In this document: positions 24,872-33,451 of the stretch, piece by piece
Layout: every line of letters begins with the position of its first letter
How positions within the stretch are numbered: position 1 is the stretch's first letter
Assembly (NCBI GenBank): GCA_002414665.1
Contig: DIAF01000034.1
Span: forward strand, 58,941-115,381
Direction: 5' to 3'
DNA length: 56,441 nt
DNA from: Halieaceae bacterium UBA5085
GTDB taxonomy: Bacteria; Pseudomonadota; Gammaproteobacteria; Pseudomonadales; Halieaceae
Made by a program: the position numbers and the translations under genes
Notes under the pieces: generated by a model
Databases searched by the model: none
What the model was told of the DNA's origin: nothing
What the model saw: only the letters and a program-made list of their open reading frames with translations

Positions 24872-26085
24872 AGAGGTAATCCCGCTGTCTGCCGCAGTCG
24901 TGCGGCGTTATATTCGATTTGTGCATCGATCAACGACGCTTCGCTGCGCCGCTCCAGAACCTCCAGCAGGCGCCGGATCACCAGTTCCACCTCCACCTCA
25001 CTGCCCGAGCGCAGCGCGAGCAGCTGCGCCTCGATGCGCTCGCCGACCTGCGCCGACTGCAACAGCAGTTCGCGTCGCTCACGCAAACGCTGTGCTTCGG
25101 TGGACAGCGCAATCCACTGCTGCCGGATACCGGTGCGCAGTGTGTCGCGCTGCCGCGTGAAGTCGCGGCCCAGCGCTGCCCGCTGCGCCTGGCCGGCACG
25201 GTTATCCACCTCAAAGAACGCCAAGGGCAACTCAACAGCAAGGCCGTATTGATGCTCTGCAGGACCGGGACCATCGAGACTGCGCGCTGTCAGGGCCAGG
25301 CTCCAGTCCACCGCTGCCGGGTCATTCAGCGCGATCAGGGCCCGCTGTTGATCGCGGTCCAGTTCCAGCAGGGCCAACTGGGGGTGCTGACTGTAATCGG
25401 GTTCCCGGGGTTGCGGCGTGGCTTCGACGATCCGGGCGGGCAACGCCGGCAGGCCGGTAAGTGCCACAAAACCGGCCTGGGCGGCACGCTGCCGGGCCAG
25501 GCCGTCAGCCACGGCGAGCTCGGCATCAAGCCGCTCCTGGGTCAGCAGCAAGGCTGCGTAGCCTGGAATGGCGCCTGCATCAGCCTGCAGTGCGGCGCGC
25601 TGCTCCAGCTCCAGAAGGAGGTCCGCACGCGCGCGCGACTGCACCAGCTCCAGGGTGGCAAGGCGGTGTTCCCAGACAGCGTCGCGAATCAGGCCGGAGA
25701 AAAACCAGGCACGGTAGCGCTGCTGTGTTTCCTGCAGGCTGCCCTGCAGAGCGGCCAGATCCTCATCAAGGTCACGACGCTGCAGCGACTTGAAAGGCAG
25801 GTTAAGGGACACCTCGGTTTCGTCGGTGCCCGCGCGCTGGTCGCTCTGCAGCCGGCTGGCGGACAGCGAGGGGACGGCAGCCAGCAGGCCGCCACCCTCG
25901 CCGGAATCCGCTATGGCCTCCGGTGTGTAACCGTGGTGGACGAGCGTCGCATTCAAAACCTCCTGCAGCGCCAGATCGCTGGCGAGCTGCGCCTGAACCG
26001 GCGCCGTACAACACAGCGCCGAGAAAACGAGTGCGCAGAAATACTGCTGGCGCATACCTCCCTGCCTCACAAATTGATTGCTCAT
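24868..26085 (-). CDS. TolC family outer membrane efflux protein of the RND operon
   Basis: 405 residues from ATG 26085 or 395 from ATG 26055; both give a signal peptide ending at PVQAQ. The second ATG has GGGAGG only one base away, too close for a working ribosome site, so I list the first, without strong support. TolC-type features are long helical repeats: LQRRDLDEDLAALQGSLQE, LELVQSRARADLLLELEQR, LVVDGLARQRAAQAG-like segments, VELPLAFFEVDNRAGQAQ and a final LRSGSEVEVELVIRRLLEVL followed by SLIDAQIEYNAARLRQTAG. It is the first gene of the efflux operon. The open frame continues about 2 kb upstream antisense to ilvD, which is a shadow and not part of the gene. Confidence 0.85.
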   Translation of the reverse strand: MSNQFVRQGGMRQQYFCALVFSALCCTAPVQAQLASDLALQEVLNATLVHHGYTPEAIADSGEGGGLLAAVPSLSASRLQSDQRAGTDETEVSLNLPFKSLQRRDLDEDLAALQGSLQETQQRYRAWFFSGLIRDAVWEHRLATLELVQSRARADLLLELEQRAALQADAGAIPGYAALLLTQERLDAELAVADGLARQRAAQAGFVALTGLPALPARIVEATPQPREPDYSQHPQLALLELDRDQQRALIALNDPAAVDWSLALTARSLDGPGPAEHQYGLAVELPLAFFEVDNRAGQAQRAALGRDFTRQRDTLRTGIRQQWIALSTEAQRLRERRELLLQSAQVGERIEAQLLALRSGSEVEVELVIRRLLEVLERRSEASLIDAQIEYNAARLRQTAGLPL

Positions 26086-26172
26086 GTTTCTATTACACCA
26101 TGTCCCCTGCGCCCTGTCCTTGCGGTACATCAGGCAAAACCCTGCATGGCCACGAAAACGCGCCGCGGCCGC

Positions 26173-26203
26173 AATCCGCGATGCCCATCTCCGCGGATTT
26201 TTT
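26173..26203 (+). terminator. intrinsic-terminator-like hairpin upstream of ilvD
   Basis: AATCCGCG (26173-26180) pairs with CGCGGATT (26192-26199) around an 11-base loop and runs into six T residues (26198-26203). It points rightward, toward ilvD, in a gap where no plus-strand gene lies upstream. It could be a transcription attenuator of a longer ilvD leader or a shield against read-through. Confidence 0.5.
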
Positions 26204-26211
26204 GCTATTCT
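26203..26211 (+). promoter_or_regulatory. extended -10 promoter element for ilvD
   Basis: TGCTATTCT (extended -10, TGn plus TATTCT) directly follows the T-run of the hairpin above. There is no clear -35 hexamer 17 bases upstream. Predicted transcript start near 26218, about 54 bases before the ilvD ATG. An identical nonamer occurs upstream of the symporter gene at 35127. Confidence 0.4.
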
Positions 26212-26271
26212 TACGCGCTTGCCATGGCTGCTTCGGCGGCACGTCATTTGACTGAATCCACCGAGGCCCAC

Positions 26272-28116
26272 ATGCCTGATTACCGCTCGAAGACCTCCAC
26301 CCACGGCCGCAACATGGCGGGCGCCCGCGCGTTGTGGCGCGCCACCGGCATGCAGGACGGCGACTTCGGCAAACCCATCATTGCCGTGGTGAACTCCTTC
26401 ACCCAGTTCGTCCCCGGTCACGTTCACCTCAAGGATCTGGGGCAGCTGGTCGCACGCGAAATCGAGGCCGCCGGCGGTGTCGCCAAGGAATTCAACACCA
26501 TCGCCGTGGACGACGGTATCGCGATGGGACATGACGGCATGCTTTACAGCCTGCCCAGCCGCGACATCATTTCCGACTCGGTCGAGTACATGGTCAACGC
26601 ACACTGTGCAGATGCCATGGTGTGCATCTCCAACTGCGACAAGATCACCCCAGGCATGCTGAACGCCGCCATGCGACTCAATATCCCGGTGGTGTTCGTC
26701 TCCGGCGGGCCGATGGAAGCGGGCAAGACAAAACTGTCCGAGCACAAGCTGGACCTCGTTGACGCCATGGTGATCGCCGCCGACAGCGACGCCAGCGATG
26801 AACAGGTGGCGGAATACGAGCGCTCCGCCTGCCCCACCTGTGGTTCCTGTTCCGGCATGTTCACCGCGAATTCCATGAACTGCCTGACCGAGGCTCTGGG
26901 TCTGAGCCTGCCCGGCAACGGTTCCACCCTGGCCACGCACGCCGACCGCGAGCAACTGTTCCGCCGGGCGGGGCGCCTGGTGGTGGAGCTGTGCCAGCGT
27001 TATTACCAGCAGGAGGACGCCAGCGTATTGCCGCGCAACATCGCCAGCTTCAAGGCCTTCGAGAATGCGATGAGCCTCGATATCGCCATGGGCGGCTCCA
27101 CCAATACCATTCTGCATCTGCTCGCAGCGGCGGAAGAGGCCAAACTCGACTTCACCCTGCAGGACATCGATCGACTGTCGCGCCGCGTGCCCCAGCTGTG
27201 CAAGGTGGCACCGAACACCCCCCTGTACCACATGGAAGACGTACACCGCGCCGGTGGCATCATGGCAATTCTCGGTGAACTGGATCGCGCCGGACTGCTG
27301 CACCGTGACTGCCCCACCGTGCACAGTCCGTCCCTGGGCGCCGCCCTGGACACCTGGGACATCGTGCGCACCCACGATGCGACGGTGCATCAATTCTACA
27401 AAGCAGGCCCTGCAGGCATACCGACCCAGGTGGCATTCAGCCAGGACACCCGCTGGCCCAGCCTGGATCTCGACCGCGAAAACGGCTGCATTCGTAATAT
27501 CGACCACGCCTTCTCCCTTGAGGGTGGCCTCGCCGTACTGTTCGGGAACATTGCTGAAAACGGCTGTGTGGTCAAAACCTCCGGCGTGGATGACAGTATT
27601 CTGGTGTTCTCCGGCCCCGCCTACATCTGTGAAAGCCAGGAGGGTGCCGTTGCGGATATCCTGGATGGAAAAGTGCAGGCGGGCGATGTGGTCATCATCC
27701 GCTACGAGGGTCCGCGGGGCGGGCCGGGCATGCAGGAAATGCTCTATCCCACCAGCTATCTCAAGTCCAAGGGGCTGGGCAAGACCTGCGCGCTGCTGAC
27801 GGACGGGCGCTTTTCCGGCGGCACCTCGGGCCTGTCTATCGGCCATGTATCGCCGGAGGCGGCCTCGGGTGGCGCCATCGCCCTCGTCGAGCAGGGTGAT
27901 ATCATCGACATCAACATTCCCGAGCGCAGCATCAATGTGCGGCTGAGCGATGAGCAACTGGCCGCCCGGCGCACGGCCATGGACGCACGGGGCAAGGACG
28001 GCTGGAAGCCTGCCGAGAGCCGGCCACGCAAGGTCAGCGCGGCGCTGAAAGTGTATGCGAGCATGGTGACCAGCGCTGATCGCGGTGCGGTGCGCGACCT
28101 GTCGCTGCTCGACTGA
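26272..28116 (+). CDS. ilvD: dihydroxy-acid dehydratase
   Basis: 614 residues from ATG 26272 (E. coli IlvD has 616), preceded by GAGG at a suitable distance; the in-frame ATG at 26224 would add 16 residues. IlvD dehydrates 2,3-dihydroxy-isovalerate and 2,3-dihydroxy-3-methylvalerate to the keto acids of Val/Leu and Ile, using an iron-sulfur cluster and Mg2+. Signatures: YRSKTSTHGRNMAGARALWR, VVNSFTQFVPGHVHLKDLG, CADAMVCISNCDKITPGML and CPTCGSCSGMFTANSMNC with the cluster cysteines, then LGLSLPGNGS, DIAMGGSTNTILHLLA, YEGPRGGPGMQEML and DGRFSGGTSGLSIGHVSPEA. Transcribed divergently from the efflux operon. Confidence 0.98.
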   Translation: MPDYRSKTSTHGRNMAGARALWRATGMQDGDFGKPIIAVVNSFTQFVPGHVHLKDLGQLVAREIEAAGGVAKEFNTIAVDDGIAMGHDGMLYSLPSRDIISDSVEYMVNAHCADAMVCISNCDKITPGMLNAAMRLNIPVVFVSGGPMEAGKTKLSEHKLDLVDAMVIAADSDASDEQVAEYERSACPTCGSCSGMFTANSMNCLTEALGLSLPGNGSTLATHADREQLFRRAGRLVVELCQRYYQQEDASVLPRNIASFKAFENAMSLDIAMGGSTNTILHLLAAAEEAKLDFTLQDIDRLSRRVPQLCKVAPNTPLYHMEDVHRAGGIMAILGELDRAGLLHRDCPTVHSPSLGAALDTWDIVRTHDATVHQFYKAGPAGIPTQVAFSQDTRWPSLDLDRENGCIRNIDHAFSLEGGLAVLFGNIAENGCVVKTSGVDDSILVFSGPAYICESQEGAVADILDGKVQAGDVVIIRYEGPRGGPGMQEMLYPTSYLKSKGLGKTCALLTDGRFSGGTSGLSIGHVSPEAASGGAIALVEQGDIIDINIPERSINVRLSDEQLAARRTAMDARGKDGWKPAESRPRKVSAALKVYASMVTSADRGAVRDLSLLD

Positions 28117-28150
28117 TGCGCAGAGAACACTTGAGGGGGACGGAGCGCAA

Positions 28151-28837
28151 ATGAACCCTTTCAAGATACTCAGCGCCGTCCGCTCAGGCAGCTTCAAAGG
28201 TCATTTCGGCCAATACGGCGAAGACGTGATCGTGCGCAAACTGGTGAAACCGAACCGGGGACCCGGCCGCTACCTGGATCTCGGCGCCTTTCATCCCTTC
28301 CGTTTTTCCAATACGGCCTACCTGTGGATGTGTGGATGGCAGGGCGTGAATGTGGACGCCAACGCCAACAGCATCCGGCTCTTCGATCGGGTGCGGCGGA
28401 GTGACCGCAATATCTGCGCCGCCGTGGTCAGCGAGGCAGAAATCAGCGACGGCCTGACCGAGGTGAACCTGATGCTGCCGCAGGTGACCAAGACACGCGA
28501 CGGTATCAGCGCACTGGGGTCGATCAGCAGCGACCGGGCGGAGCTCAAGGCGCTGGTGCGCGCGGTGCCAGTCCCGACACTGAGCGTCAACCGCATCCTC
28601 GCCGACAATCAGGGCGAGGATATCCGCTACATCAATATTGATATCGAAGGCTACGACGAAAAAATCGCCTGCGATATCGATTTGCAACGCTTTCGGCCGG
28701 AAGTCATTTCCGTGGAGGAGTATGGCCCCAACCTGGCCGCACTGGCCAGCGGCAGGGTATGCACCCATCTGCAGGCACACGGCTACCAGCTGTTTGCGCG
28801 CGCCGGCTACACCTCCATTTACGTGCGCGAGGCGTGA
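28151..28837 (+). CDS. FkbM-like methyltransferase domain protein
   Basis: 228 residues from ATG 28151, with GGAG upstream. FkbM-family proteins are SAM methyltransferases, often for sugar or polyketide hydroxyls. The sequence shows GRYLDLGAFHPFRFSNTAYL in place of the FkbM FxDVGAxxG region, WQGVNVDANANSIRLFDRVR as the second acidic strand, ISALGSISSDRAEL, VNRILADNQ, and YINIDIEGYDEKIACDIDL near the end (matching the FkbM LKIDVEGxE motif) then PEVISVEEYG. It follows ilvD by 34 bases, possibly co-transcribed, but no biochemical link is obvious. The 3' end faces the cytochrome b gene with 15 bases between. It may act on the surface glycan. Confidence 0.78.
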   Translation: MNPFKILSAVRSGSFKGHFGQYGEDVIVRKLVKPNRGPGRYLDLGAFHPFRFSNTAYLWMCGWQGVNVDANANSIRLFDRVRRSDRNICAAVVSEAEISDGLTEVNLMLPQVTKTRDGISALGSISSDRAELKALVRAVPVPTLSVNRILADNQGEDIRYINIDIEGYDEKIACDIDLQRFRPEVISVEEYGPNLAALASGRVCTHLQAHGYQLFARAGYTSIYVREA

Positions 28838-28852
28838 CGGCGCACCCACGCG

Positions 28853-29593
28853 TCAGTCACGCGGCTCCCCGGAAAAGACTTTCCGGCCAGAGAACATCGC
28901 GGAAATCAGACCGTTGCGCTCGCGCAACTCCGTGATCACCACGGCGGCGATATGCAGGGGAATGGCCAACACCAGGCCCCAGAAACCCAGCTCGTGCAGC
29001 TCGTAAAACGGCTTGCGAAATGCGCGCATGGCCGCGTAAGCGTCGGCATCCAGCAGCGGGGTCTGCGCGGGCTTCAGGCCGGCCAGCTGCTCGGCGCTGG
29101 CACCTGGCACCGCCACCCAGTCCAGAAACAGGTGACCGAAGGGCGGCAGATACAGGTCGGTACCGGCCAGCACGAGGCCGGTGACACACTGGTTCACAAG
29201 CAACACCAGCAGCAAGGCCACCATCAGTCGTCCGAGGGGATTGTGTCCACGGTAGGACGGGGGATTGCCCGCGCGCAACCCACGCAGGTAGCCGACGAGG
29301 GCCTGTCCATAGCCGCGTCCTCCCGGGAGTGCGGCGGACCAGCGCGCATAACGGTTCCCGACAAATCCCCAGACGATGCGCCACAGCAGGTTGATGGCGA
29401 ACAGGTAACCTATCCATACGTGCAGCGTTTTCAGTGCCACCTTGCCCTCGCCGCTGATACCGAGTGCACCCGCGTTGAGAATAACGAGGCCGACACCCAG
29501 CAGGCCCAGCACACACAACACGTTGATCCAGTGGAACCAGCGGGTCGTGGCATCCCAAACCGGGTGTGATCGCAAAGCTGACGATTGACGCAT
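28853..29593 (-). CDS. cytochrome b/b6 domain (di-heme cytochrome b561-like) membrane protein
   Basis: 246 residues from ATG 29593. Two ATGs lie together (29599 and 29593); AGGAGG precedes the second by 7 bases, so the second is chosen. The protein has four to five membrane helices: WDATTRWFHWINVLCVLGLL (helix 1 with heme His), TLHVWIGYLFAINLLWRIVW (helix 2 with His), GRLMVALLLVLLVNQCVTGL, and FYELHELGFWGLVLAIPLHI with two more His. These bis-His heme b proteins pass electrons between membrane and a periplasmic partner such as a cytochrome c. No partner is adjacent; the cytochrome c4 and c5 genes lie 17 kb away. Downstream of the penicillin acylase gene on the same strand. Confidence 0.9.
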   Translation of the reverse strand: MRQSSALRSHPVWDATTRWFHWINVLCVLGLLGVGLVILNAGALGISGEGKVALKTLHVWIGYLFAINLLWRIVWGFVGNRYARWSAALPGGRGYGQALVGYLRGLRAGNPPSYRGHNPLGRLMVALLLVLLVNQCVTGLVLAGTDLYLPPFGHLFLDWVAVPGASAEQLAGLKPAQTPLLDADAYAAMRAFRKPFYELHELGFWGLVLAIPLHIAAVVITELRERNGLISAMFSGRKVFSGEPRD

Positions 29594-29672
29594 GGACATC
29601 CCTCCTGAGGATGGTACCTGTCGCTATTGTGCACGCCTTTTCTGAAGCCATGCTTAACGTCGCCGCAGGGTA

Positions 29673-32096
29673 TTACTTCGGCAGGAGTCGTGTCTCCGTG
29701 CGAGCGTGTGCCCTAGCCTGCTCCGGGCTGAACCACCAGGGCCTGCGTTCACCCGCCGCCCAGAGACGCGCCTGGTCGTTCTGGTGGCGTTGCAAATGCC
29801 GCTCGACAACTCCGCCAGCGAGGATCGCTTCGACCTTGTCCGGGTCGGCGAAATCCACCACCAGCTTCAGAGAGGCGAAAAACCCCACAGCGAAGGGTTG
29901 CTGGAAGTCATAAATGCCGCGGTTCAGCGTTTCGCCGCTGCCGCCGCGCTGCACCACAAAACTGCCGGCGAGGCCGCTGCCCAATCCGCTCGGGCGCAGC
30001 GGGCTGGCAAAATACAGGCTGTGCGCCACACCCCAGCGCCAGGCCGAGGGATCCTTGCCCTGCAGGTTCTCAAGCAGTGTCCGGGCCCGGGGTGCCGCGG
30101 TCCGAATGACGTCAGCCAGGGTCTCGCGGTCGGGTGTTGCAGTGTCGTCGAACCACACAGCCTCCGGGGTCGCCAGCAGCGCCTCGAAGCGTTGCTGCCA
30201 GAAATACCAGGTGGCAAGCATCTCGCCCGCCAGCGACCCACCCAACTCGTCGGTGAATGTACCCAGGGCAATTTCCCGGTACAGCGCCTGGTATATCAGG
30301 GGTGCGGGGCTGTCTGCACGGTCGACGCCATCCCAGCTTGCCAGCAGGGCATGCAGGTCCTTCTGTGCCGGTTCTCTGGCCAGCGCATCGAGGATATGCG
30401 GCAACAGCGTGTCACTTTGCAGATTACGGTTGTCCGCCATCAGCGCCCAGTGATCCGCCACGGTCATGGCGCTGGCCTGGTTGAGCACCTGGCCCATACG
30501 CAGATAGCGGTAGTCCGGAGAGAGGTAATTGGTGTAATACCAGGGGAACCCTGCCGGACGGGTGTCGTGGTTTGCCGTGCCGACCCAGCCCCGGGACGGG
30601 TTGTAGGCCGCAGGCATCTGCGCCTTTGGAATCCAGCCTATCCAGTCATCGCTGCCATCGGCGGGCACCGGCCGAGGCACGCTGCCATCGCCACCCGCGC
30701 GCAGGGGCAGGGCGCCGGATGCGCGGTGCCCGATGTTGCCCGCGTCGTCTGCGTAGACAAAGTTGAACATCATCAGGTCGATATCCTGCACCCGGGCGTC
30801 AAACTCCCGGGCGTTGGCGGCATCGAGCAGCCCTTCGATGCCCAGCTGCGGCGCATGCTTTTCCCAGGCCGTGGTACGCAGTACCAGCACCCTGTCTCCC
30901 TCAGGGCCCGCGTGGTCGCTGATCACCGGCCCGCGCCGGGTGTAACGCACCACCAGCGGGTGCTCGCGCATCCCCCCCGGAGCCTTGCTGTCTTTGATGT
31001 AAACCACCTGCTCGCGACGCTCAAAGGGCAGGCTGCGCCCGCCCTCCAGGTAGTGCTGGGGGTTCGCGGGATCCACCGTCTCAACATACAGGTCCTGAAC
31101 GTCGCCGTAGGCATTGGTAACGCCAAAGGCGACGTGTTGCGTGCGCCCCAACAGCAGGCCGGGAAGACCGGGCAGGGTGGCACCCACAGCCTGGATACCC
31201 GGCGCGAACAGCCCTACGGGATGAAACATGCCAGGGAGAATGCGGTTGTCCAGATGCGGATCGTTGGCCAGCATGGCACGACCCGAGGCACTGCGCGCCG
31301 CACTGACAGCCCAGTTGTTCGAGCCGATACCCCCGTGTCGGGGCGAATCTGGCGCAAACAGCAGCCGCGCCTCGCCGAGGCCAGCGCTGGCGCTGGCAGG
31401 CCCGGCGGCGCCCGCTTCAGGCACGCTCGCGGCGAGATCAGGTTGCGCTGCATCGCGATCCAGGTTGCGCAACAGCGGCATCAGTTGCTGTGCGCGCTGC
31501 ACACCCAGCCGATCGATGAGCTGTTGCGCCAGCAGCTCCGCCTGGTAATTGGTGGCGTGGGTGTAGTGCACGAAGTGAATCAACGCGACCAGGTCGGCCA
31601 GCTCCCAGCTGCGTGCCTCAAGGCCCACCAACCCCAGCTCCAGTGGGTGGTCTCCGGCGTGTGCAGCCACATAGGCATTAACACCGTCGACGTAGGGCTG
31701 GAGCCAGTCCCGGCTGGCAGCGCTCAACTGCGCCGCGTGCCGGCGACTATTGTGCTCGATCCCCAGCACACGCATGCGGATATCGCTGGCGAGACCCGCT
31801 TCGCCGATACTGGCCGCCAGACGGCCCTGCCAGGTTGCGCGAAAAAACTCCATCTGGAACAGGCGGTGCTGCGCCGTCACAAAACCCTGGGCGCGCAGCA
31901 GGTCCGCTGTGTTCTCGGCGAAGATATAGGGAATACCCAAGTCATCCCGCAACACCGTCACCGGCGCGCTGAGACCGGGCAGGTCCAGCGTCATACCCTG
32001 GTCGGGTACCGCAGCAGACTTCACCTGTACCCATACCGCGGTACCCGCTACCAGGGCTGCGAGCAACAGCGCCAATAGAATTCGTCGCAGCAACAT
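29673..32096 (-). CDS. penicillin acylase family protein (Ntn hydrolase)
   Basis: 807 residues from ATG 32096, with GAGGGG about 6 bases upstream. The N-terminus is a hydrophobic signal or anchor (MLLRRILLALLLAALVAGTA), so the protein is periplasmic. The family is made as a precursor that cuts itself so that a Ser becomes the N-terminal nucleophile: here Gly258-Ser259 in HGGIGSNNWAVSAARSASG. Other conserved parts are VTVLRDDLGIPYIFAEN, GFVTAQHRLFQMEFFRATWQG, MLANDPHLDNRILPGMFHPV, FGVTNAYGDVQDLYVE, GWVGTANHDTRP, LMADNRNLQSDTLLPHIL and LQGKDPSAWRWGVAHSL. Members cleave amides such as penicillins or acyl-homoserine lactones; the true substrate here is unknown. Follows the DUF6279 gene by 10 bases. 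Confidence 0.93.
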   Translation of the reverse strand: MLLRRILLALLLAALVAGTAVWVQVKSAAVPDQGMTLDLPGLSAPVTVLRDDLGIPYIFAENTADLLRAQGFVTAQHRLFQMEFFRATWQGRLAASIGEAGLASDIRMRVLGIEHNSRRHAAQLSAASRDWLQPYVDGVNAYVAAHAGDHPLELGLVGLEARSWELADLVALIHFVHYTHATNYQAELLAQQLIDRLGVQRAQQLMPLLRNLDRDAAQPDLAASVPEAGAAGPASASAGLGEARLLFAPDSPRHGGIGSNNWAVSAARSASGRAMLANDPHLDNRILPGMFHPVGLFAPGIQAVGATLPGLPGLLLGRTQHVAFGVTNAYGDVQDLYVETVDPANPQHYLEGGRSLPFERREQVVYIKDSKAPGGMREHPLVVRYTRRGPVISDHAGPEGDRVLVLRTTAWEKHAPQLGIEGLLDAANAREFDARVQDIDLMMFNFVYADDAGNIGHRASGALPLRAGGDGSVPRPVPADGSDDWIGWIPKAQMPAAYNPSRGWVGTANHDTRPAGFPWYYTNYLSPDYRYLRMGQVLNQASAMTVADHWALMADNRNLQSDTLLPHILDALAREPAQKDLHALLASWDGVDRADSPAPLIYQALYREIALGTFTDELGGSLAGEMLATWYFWQQRFEALLATPEAVWFDDTATPDRETLADVIRTAAPRARTLLENLQGKDPSAWRWGVAHSLYFASPLRPSGLGSGLAGSFVVQRGGSGETLNRGIYDFQQPFAVGFFASLKLVVDFADPDKVEAILAGGVVERHLQRHQNDQARLWAAGERRPWWFSPEQARAHARTETRLLPK

Positions 32097-32106
32097 CGTG
32101 GTCCCC

Positions 32107-33009
32107 TCAGACTTCGTCGATAGAGTTAGCGAGACGTGCACCTTCCGGCAAGCCCTGCTCCACCAGGGCCACCAGGTCGTCCTGCAATTTGCCAAGCTCC
32201 CGCCGCAGGTGCGCATCCTGTCGCTCGGTACGGCTGTTCAGCACATCGACCACTGCGCGCTGAATGACCTCGGTGTTGGCCTCCCAGATCGCCCGGTATT
32301 CCGGAGAAACGCTGTCGCGGCGCTGGGCCATCGCCTGGCGCAGGCTGGCCTGCCAATCCGGCTCGCGCTGCAGTATCGTATCGAGCCGGTCCAGCCAGAC
32401 CGCACGCTCGGCCAGCCAGACGTTGTCCGAACGGCGCAGGCTGGCACAGCCAACCGCCAGGCGCGTTTTCTGCTCAGTCTGCAGGCGGCCGAGGTAGCGC
32501 CGCGCATTGTCCTGCAGACGCTCGCAGGCATCATCGCGATAATCTGCGTCGTCGCGTTCAAGGTATTTTTCTTCGTACTCGGCCTGCTGCTCGCGCAATT
32601 CACGCATGAACTCATCGAGCTGATCCTGACGCAGGGCCTCAGCCAGCACCAGCATCCAGTCCAGGGCCCGATCCTGCAGGCGGTCCAGGGCCTGTTCAGC
32701 ATCGGCGGTGAGCGCGACCAGCTGTTCGCGGGTCAGCGGTTCATCGAGGCTGCGCTCCGCCCGCTGCAGCAGTTCAATGTAGCGCGGCAGCTCATCCTGC
32801 CTGTGCCAGGCAAGGAACGGCTGCAACTCGCTCTGCAACAGCGCATCCTGGCTGCGATCGAGGCTGACATAATCACCGAGATACCACGGGACGAAGAAAT
32901 CCAGCCGGTTATAGAAAAACCGCGTGCTGCTGCACCCTGCCAGACAGAGGAGCAGGAACCCGACCACCGCGGTGCGCGCGACCGCGCGTTGCAGCGACGC
33001 CACACTCAC
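32107..33009 (-). CDS. DUF6279 family lipoprotein
   Basis: 300 residues from GTG 33009, overlapping the stop of the VOC gene by GTGA. The N-terminus has a lipoprotein signal with lipobox LAGC (Cys at about residue 26), so the protein is anchored to a membrane facing the periplasm. After SSTRFFYNRLDFFVPWYLGDYV the rest is almost wholly helical and rich in Gln, Glu, Arg and Leu. Typical features of the DUF6279 family are the start after the lipobox (FFYN.LD..V.WY) and the alternating charged helices. Function unknown. Its place between a VOC protein and penicillin acylase is not informative by itself. Confidence 0.85.
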   Translation of the reverse strand: MSVASLQRAVARTAVVGFLLLCLAGCSSTRFFYNRLDFFVPWYLGDYVSLDRSQDALLQSELQPFLAWHRQDELPRYIELLQRAERSLDEPLTREQLVALTADAEQALDRLQDRALDWMLVLAEALRQDQLDEFMRELREQQAEYEEKYLERDDADYRDDACERLQDNARRYLGRLQTEQKTRLAVGCASLRRSDNVWLAERAVWLDRLDTILQREPDWQASLRQAMAQRRDSVSPEYRAIWEANTEVIQRAVVDVLNSRTERQDAHLRRELGKLQDDLVALVEQGLPEGARLANSIDEV

Positions 33010-33446
33010 GGGTAATCCAGCCCGTCGCTGGCAAACAGCATGTTGATATTGCGAAAGGCCTTGAACTCGAGGTAGTTCCCCGCCGGGTCGCAGACGAAAC
33101 AGGTTTTCTGCTCCCCGCGCCGCGCGGCGAAGCGCACCGTAGGCGCGATCACAAACTCGACCCCGGAATCGGTGAGTCTGGCCAACAGCTGCTCGAGTTC
33201 ATCCCAGGGCAACACGACACCAAAGTGCGAGGCGGGAATGTCCTCACCGTCCACCGGGTTGCGGGCCAGTGACGGCATGGCCCCGGCGGGCACCAGGTGG
33301 GTCACCAGCTGGTGCCCCCAGAAATCGTAGTCTATCCAGCGCTCCGAGCGCCGCCCCCGTGGGCAGCCCAGCAGCTCGGCATAGAAGCGGTCGGCGGCCT
33401 GCAGGTCGTCAACCGGCAATGCGAGATGAAAGGGAGGGGAGGGCAT
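33006..33446 (-). CDS. VOC (glyoxalase/extradiol dioxygenase fold) family protein
   Basis: 146 residues from ATG 33446; a GTG at 33455 that overlaps the upstream stop is an alternative. Two beta-alpha-beta-beta-beta modules are visible: FHLALPVDDLQAADRFYAELLG with the first metal-type His, WIDYDFWGHQLVTHLV, then SHFGVVLPWDELEQLLARL with the second-module His, and CFVCDPAGNYLEFKAF with the terminal Glu. Members are metal-dependent lyases, dioxygenases or binding proteins. The pattern FYAELLGC.....RWIDYDFWGHQLVTH is common in conserved VOC proteins of gammaproteobacteria of unknown function. Coupled to the dehydratase gene upstream and the DUF6279 gene downstream. Confidence 0.88.
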   Translation of the reverse strand: MPSPPFHLALPVDDLQAADRFYAELLGCPRGRRSERWIDYDFWGHQLVTHLVPAGAMPSLARNPVDGEDIPASHFGVVLPWDELEQLLARLTDSGVEFVIAPTVRFAARRGEQKTCFVCDPAGNYLEFKAFRNINMLFASDGLDYP

Positions 33447-33451
33447 GCCGG

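Noticed and set aside
26100..26255. A short plus-strand frame beginning MSPAPCPCGTSGK that recalls a SEC-C zinc motif.
   Set aside because: It lacks the second half of the motif, has no ribosome site and overlaps the terminator hairpin; the resemblance is likely accidental.
26272..28197. A minus-strand open frame of about 2 kb running antisense through ilvD and continuous with the TolC gene.
   Set aside because: GC-rich codon use in ilvD leaves the opposite frame without stops; the translated sequence has no family similarity, and ilvD is unmistakable on the plus strand.
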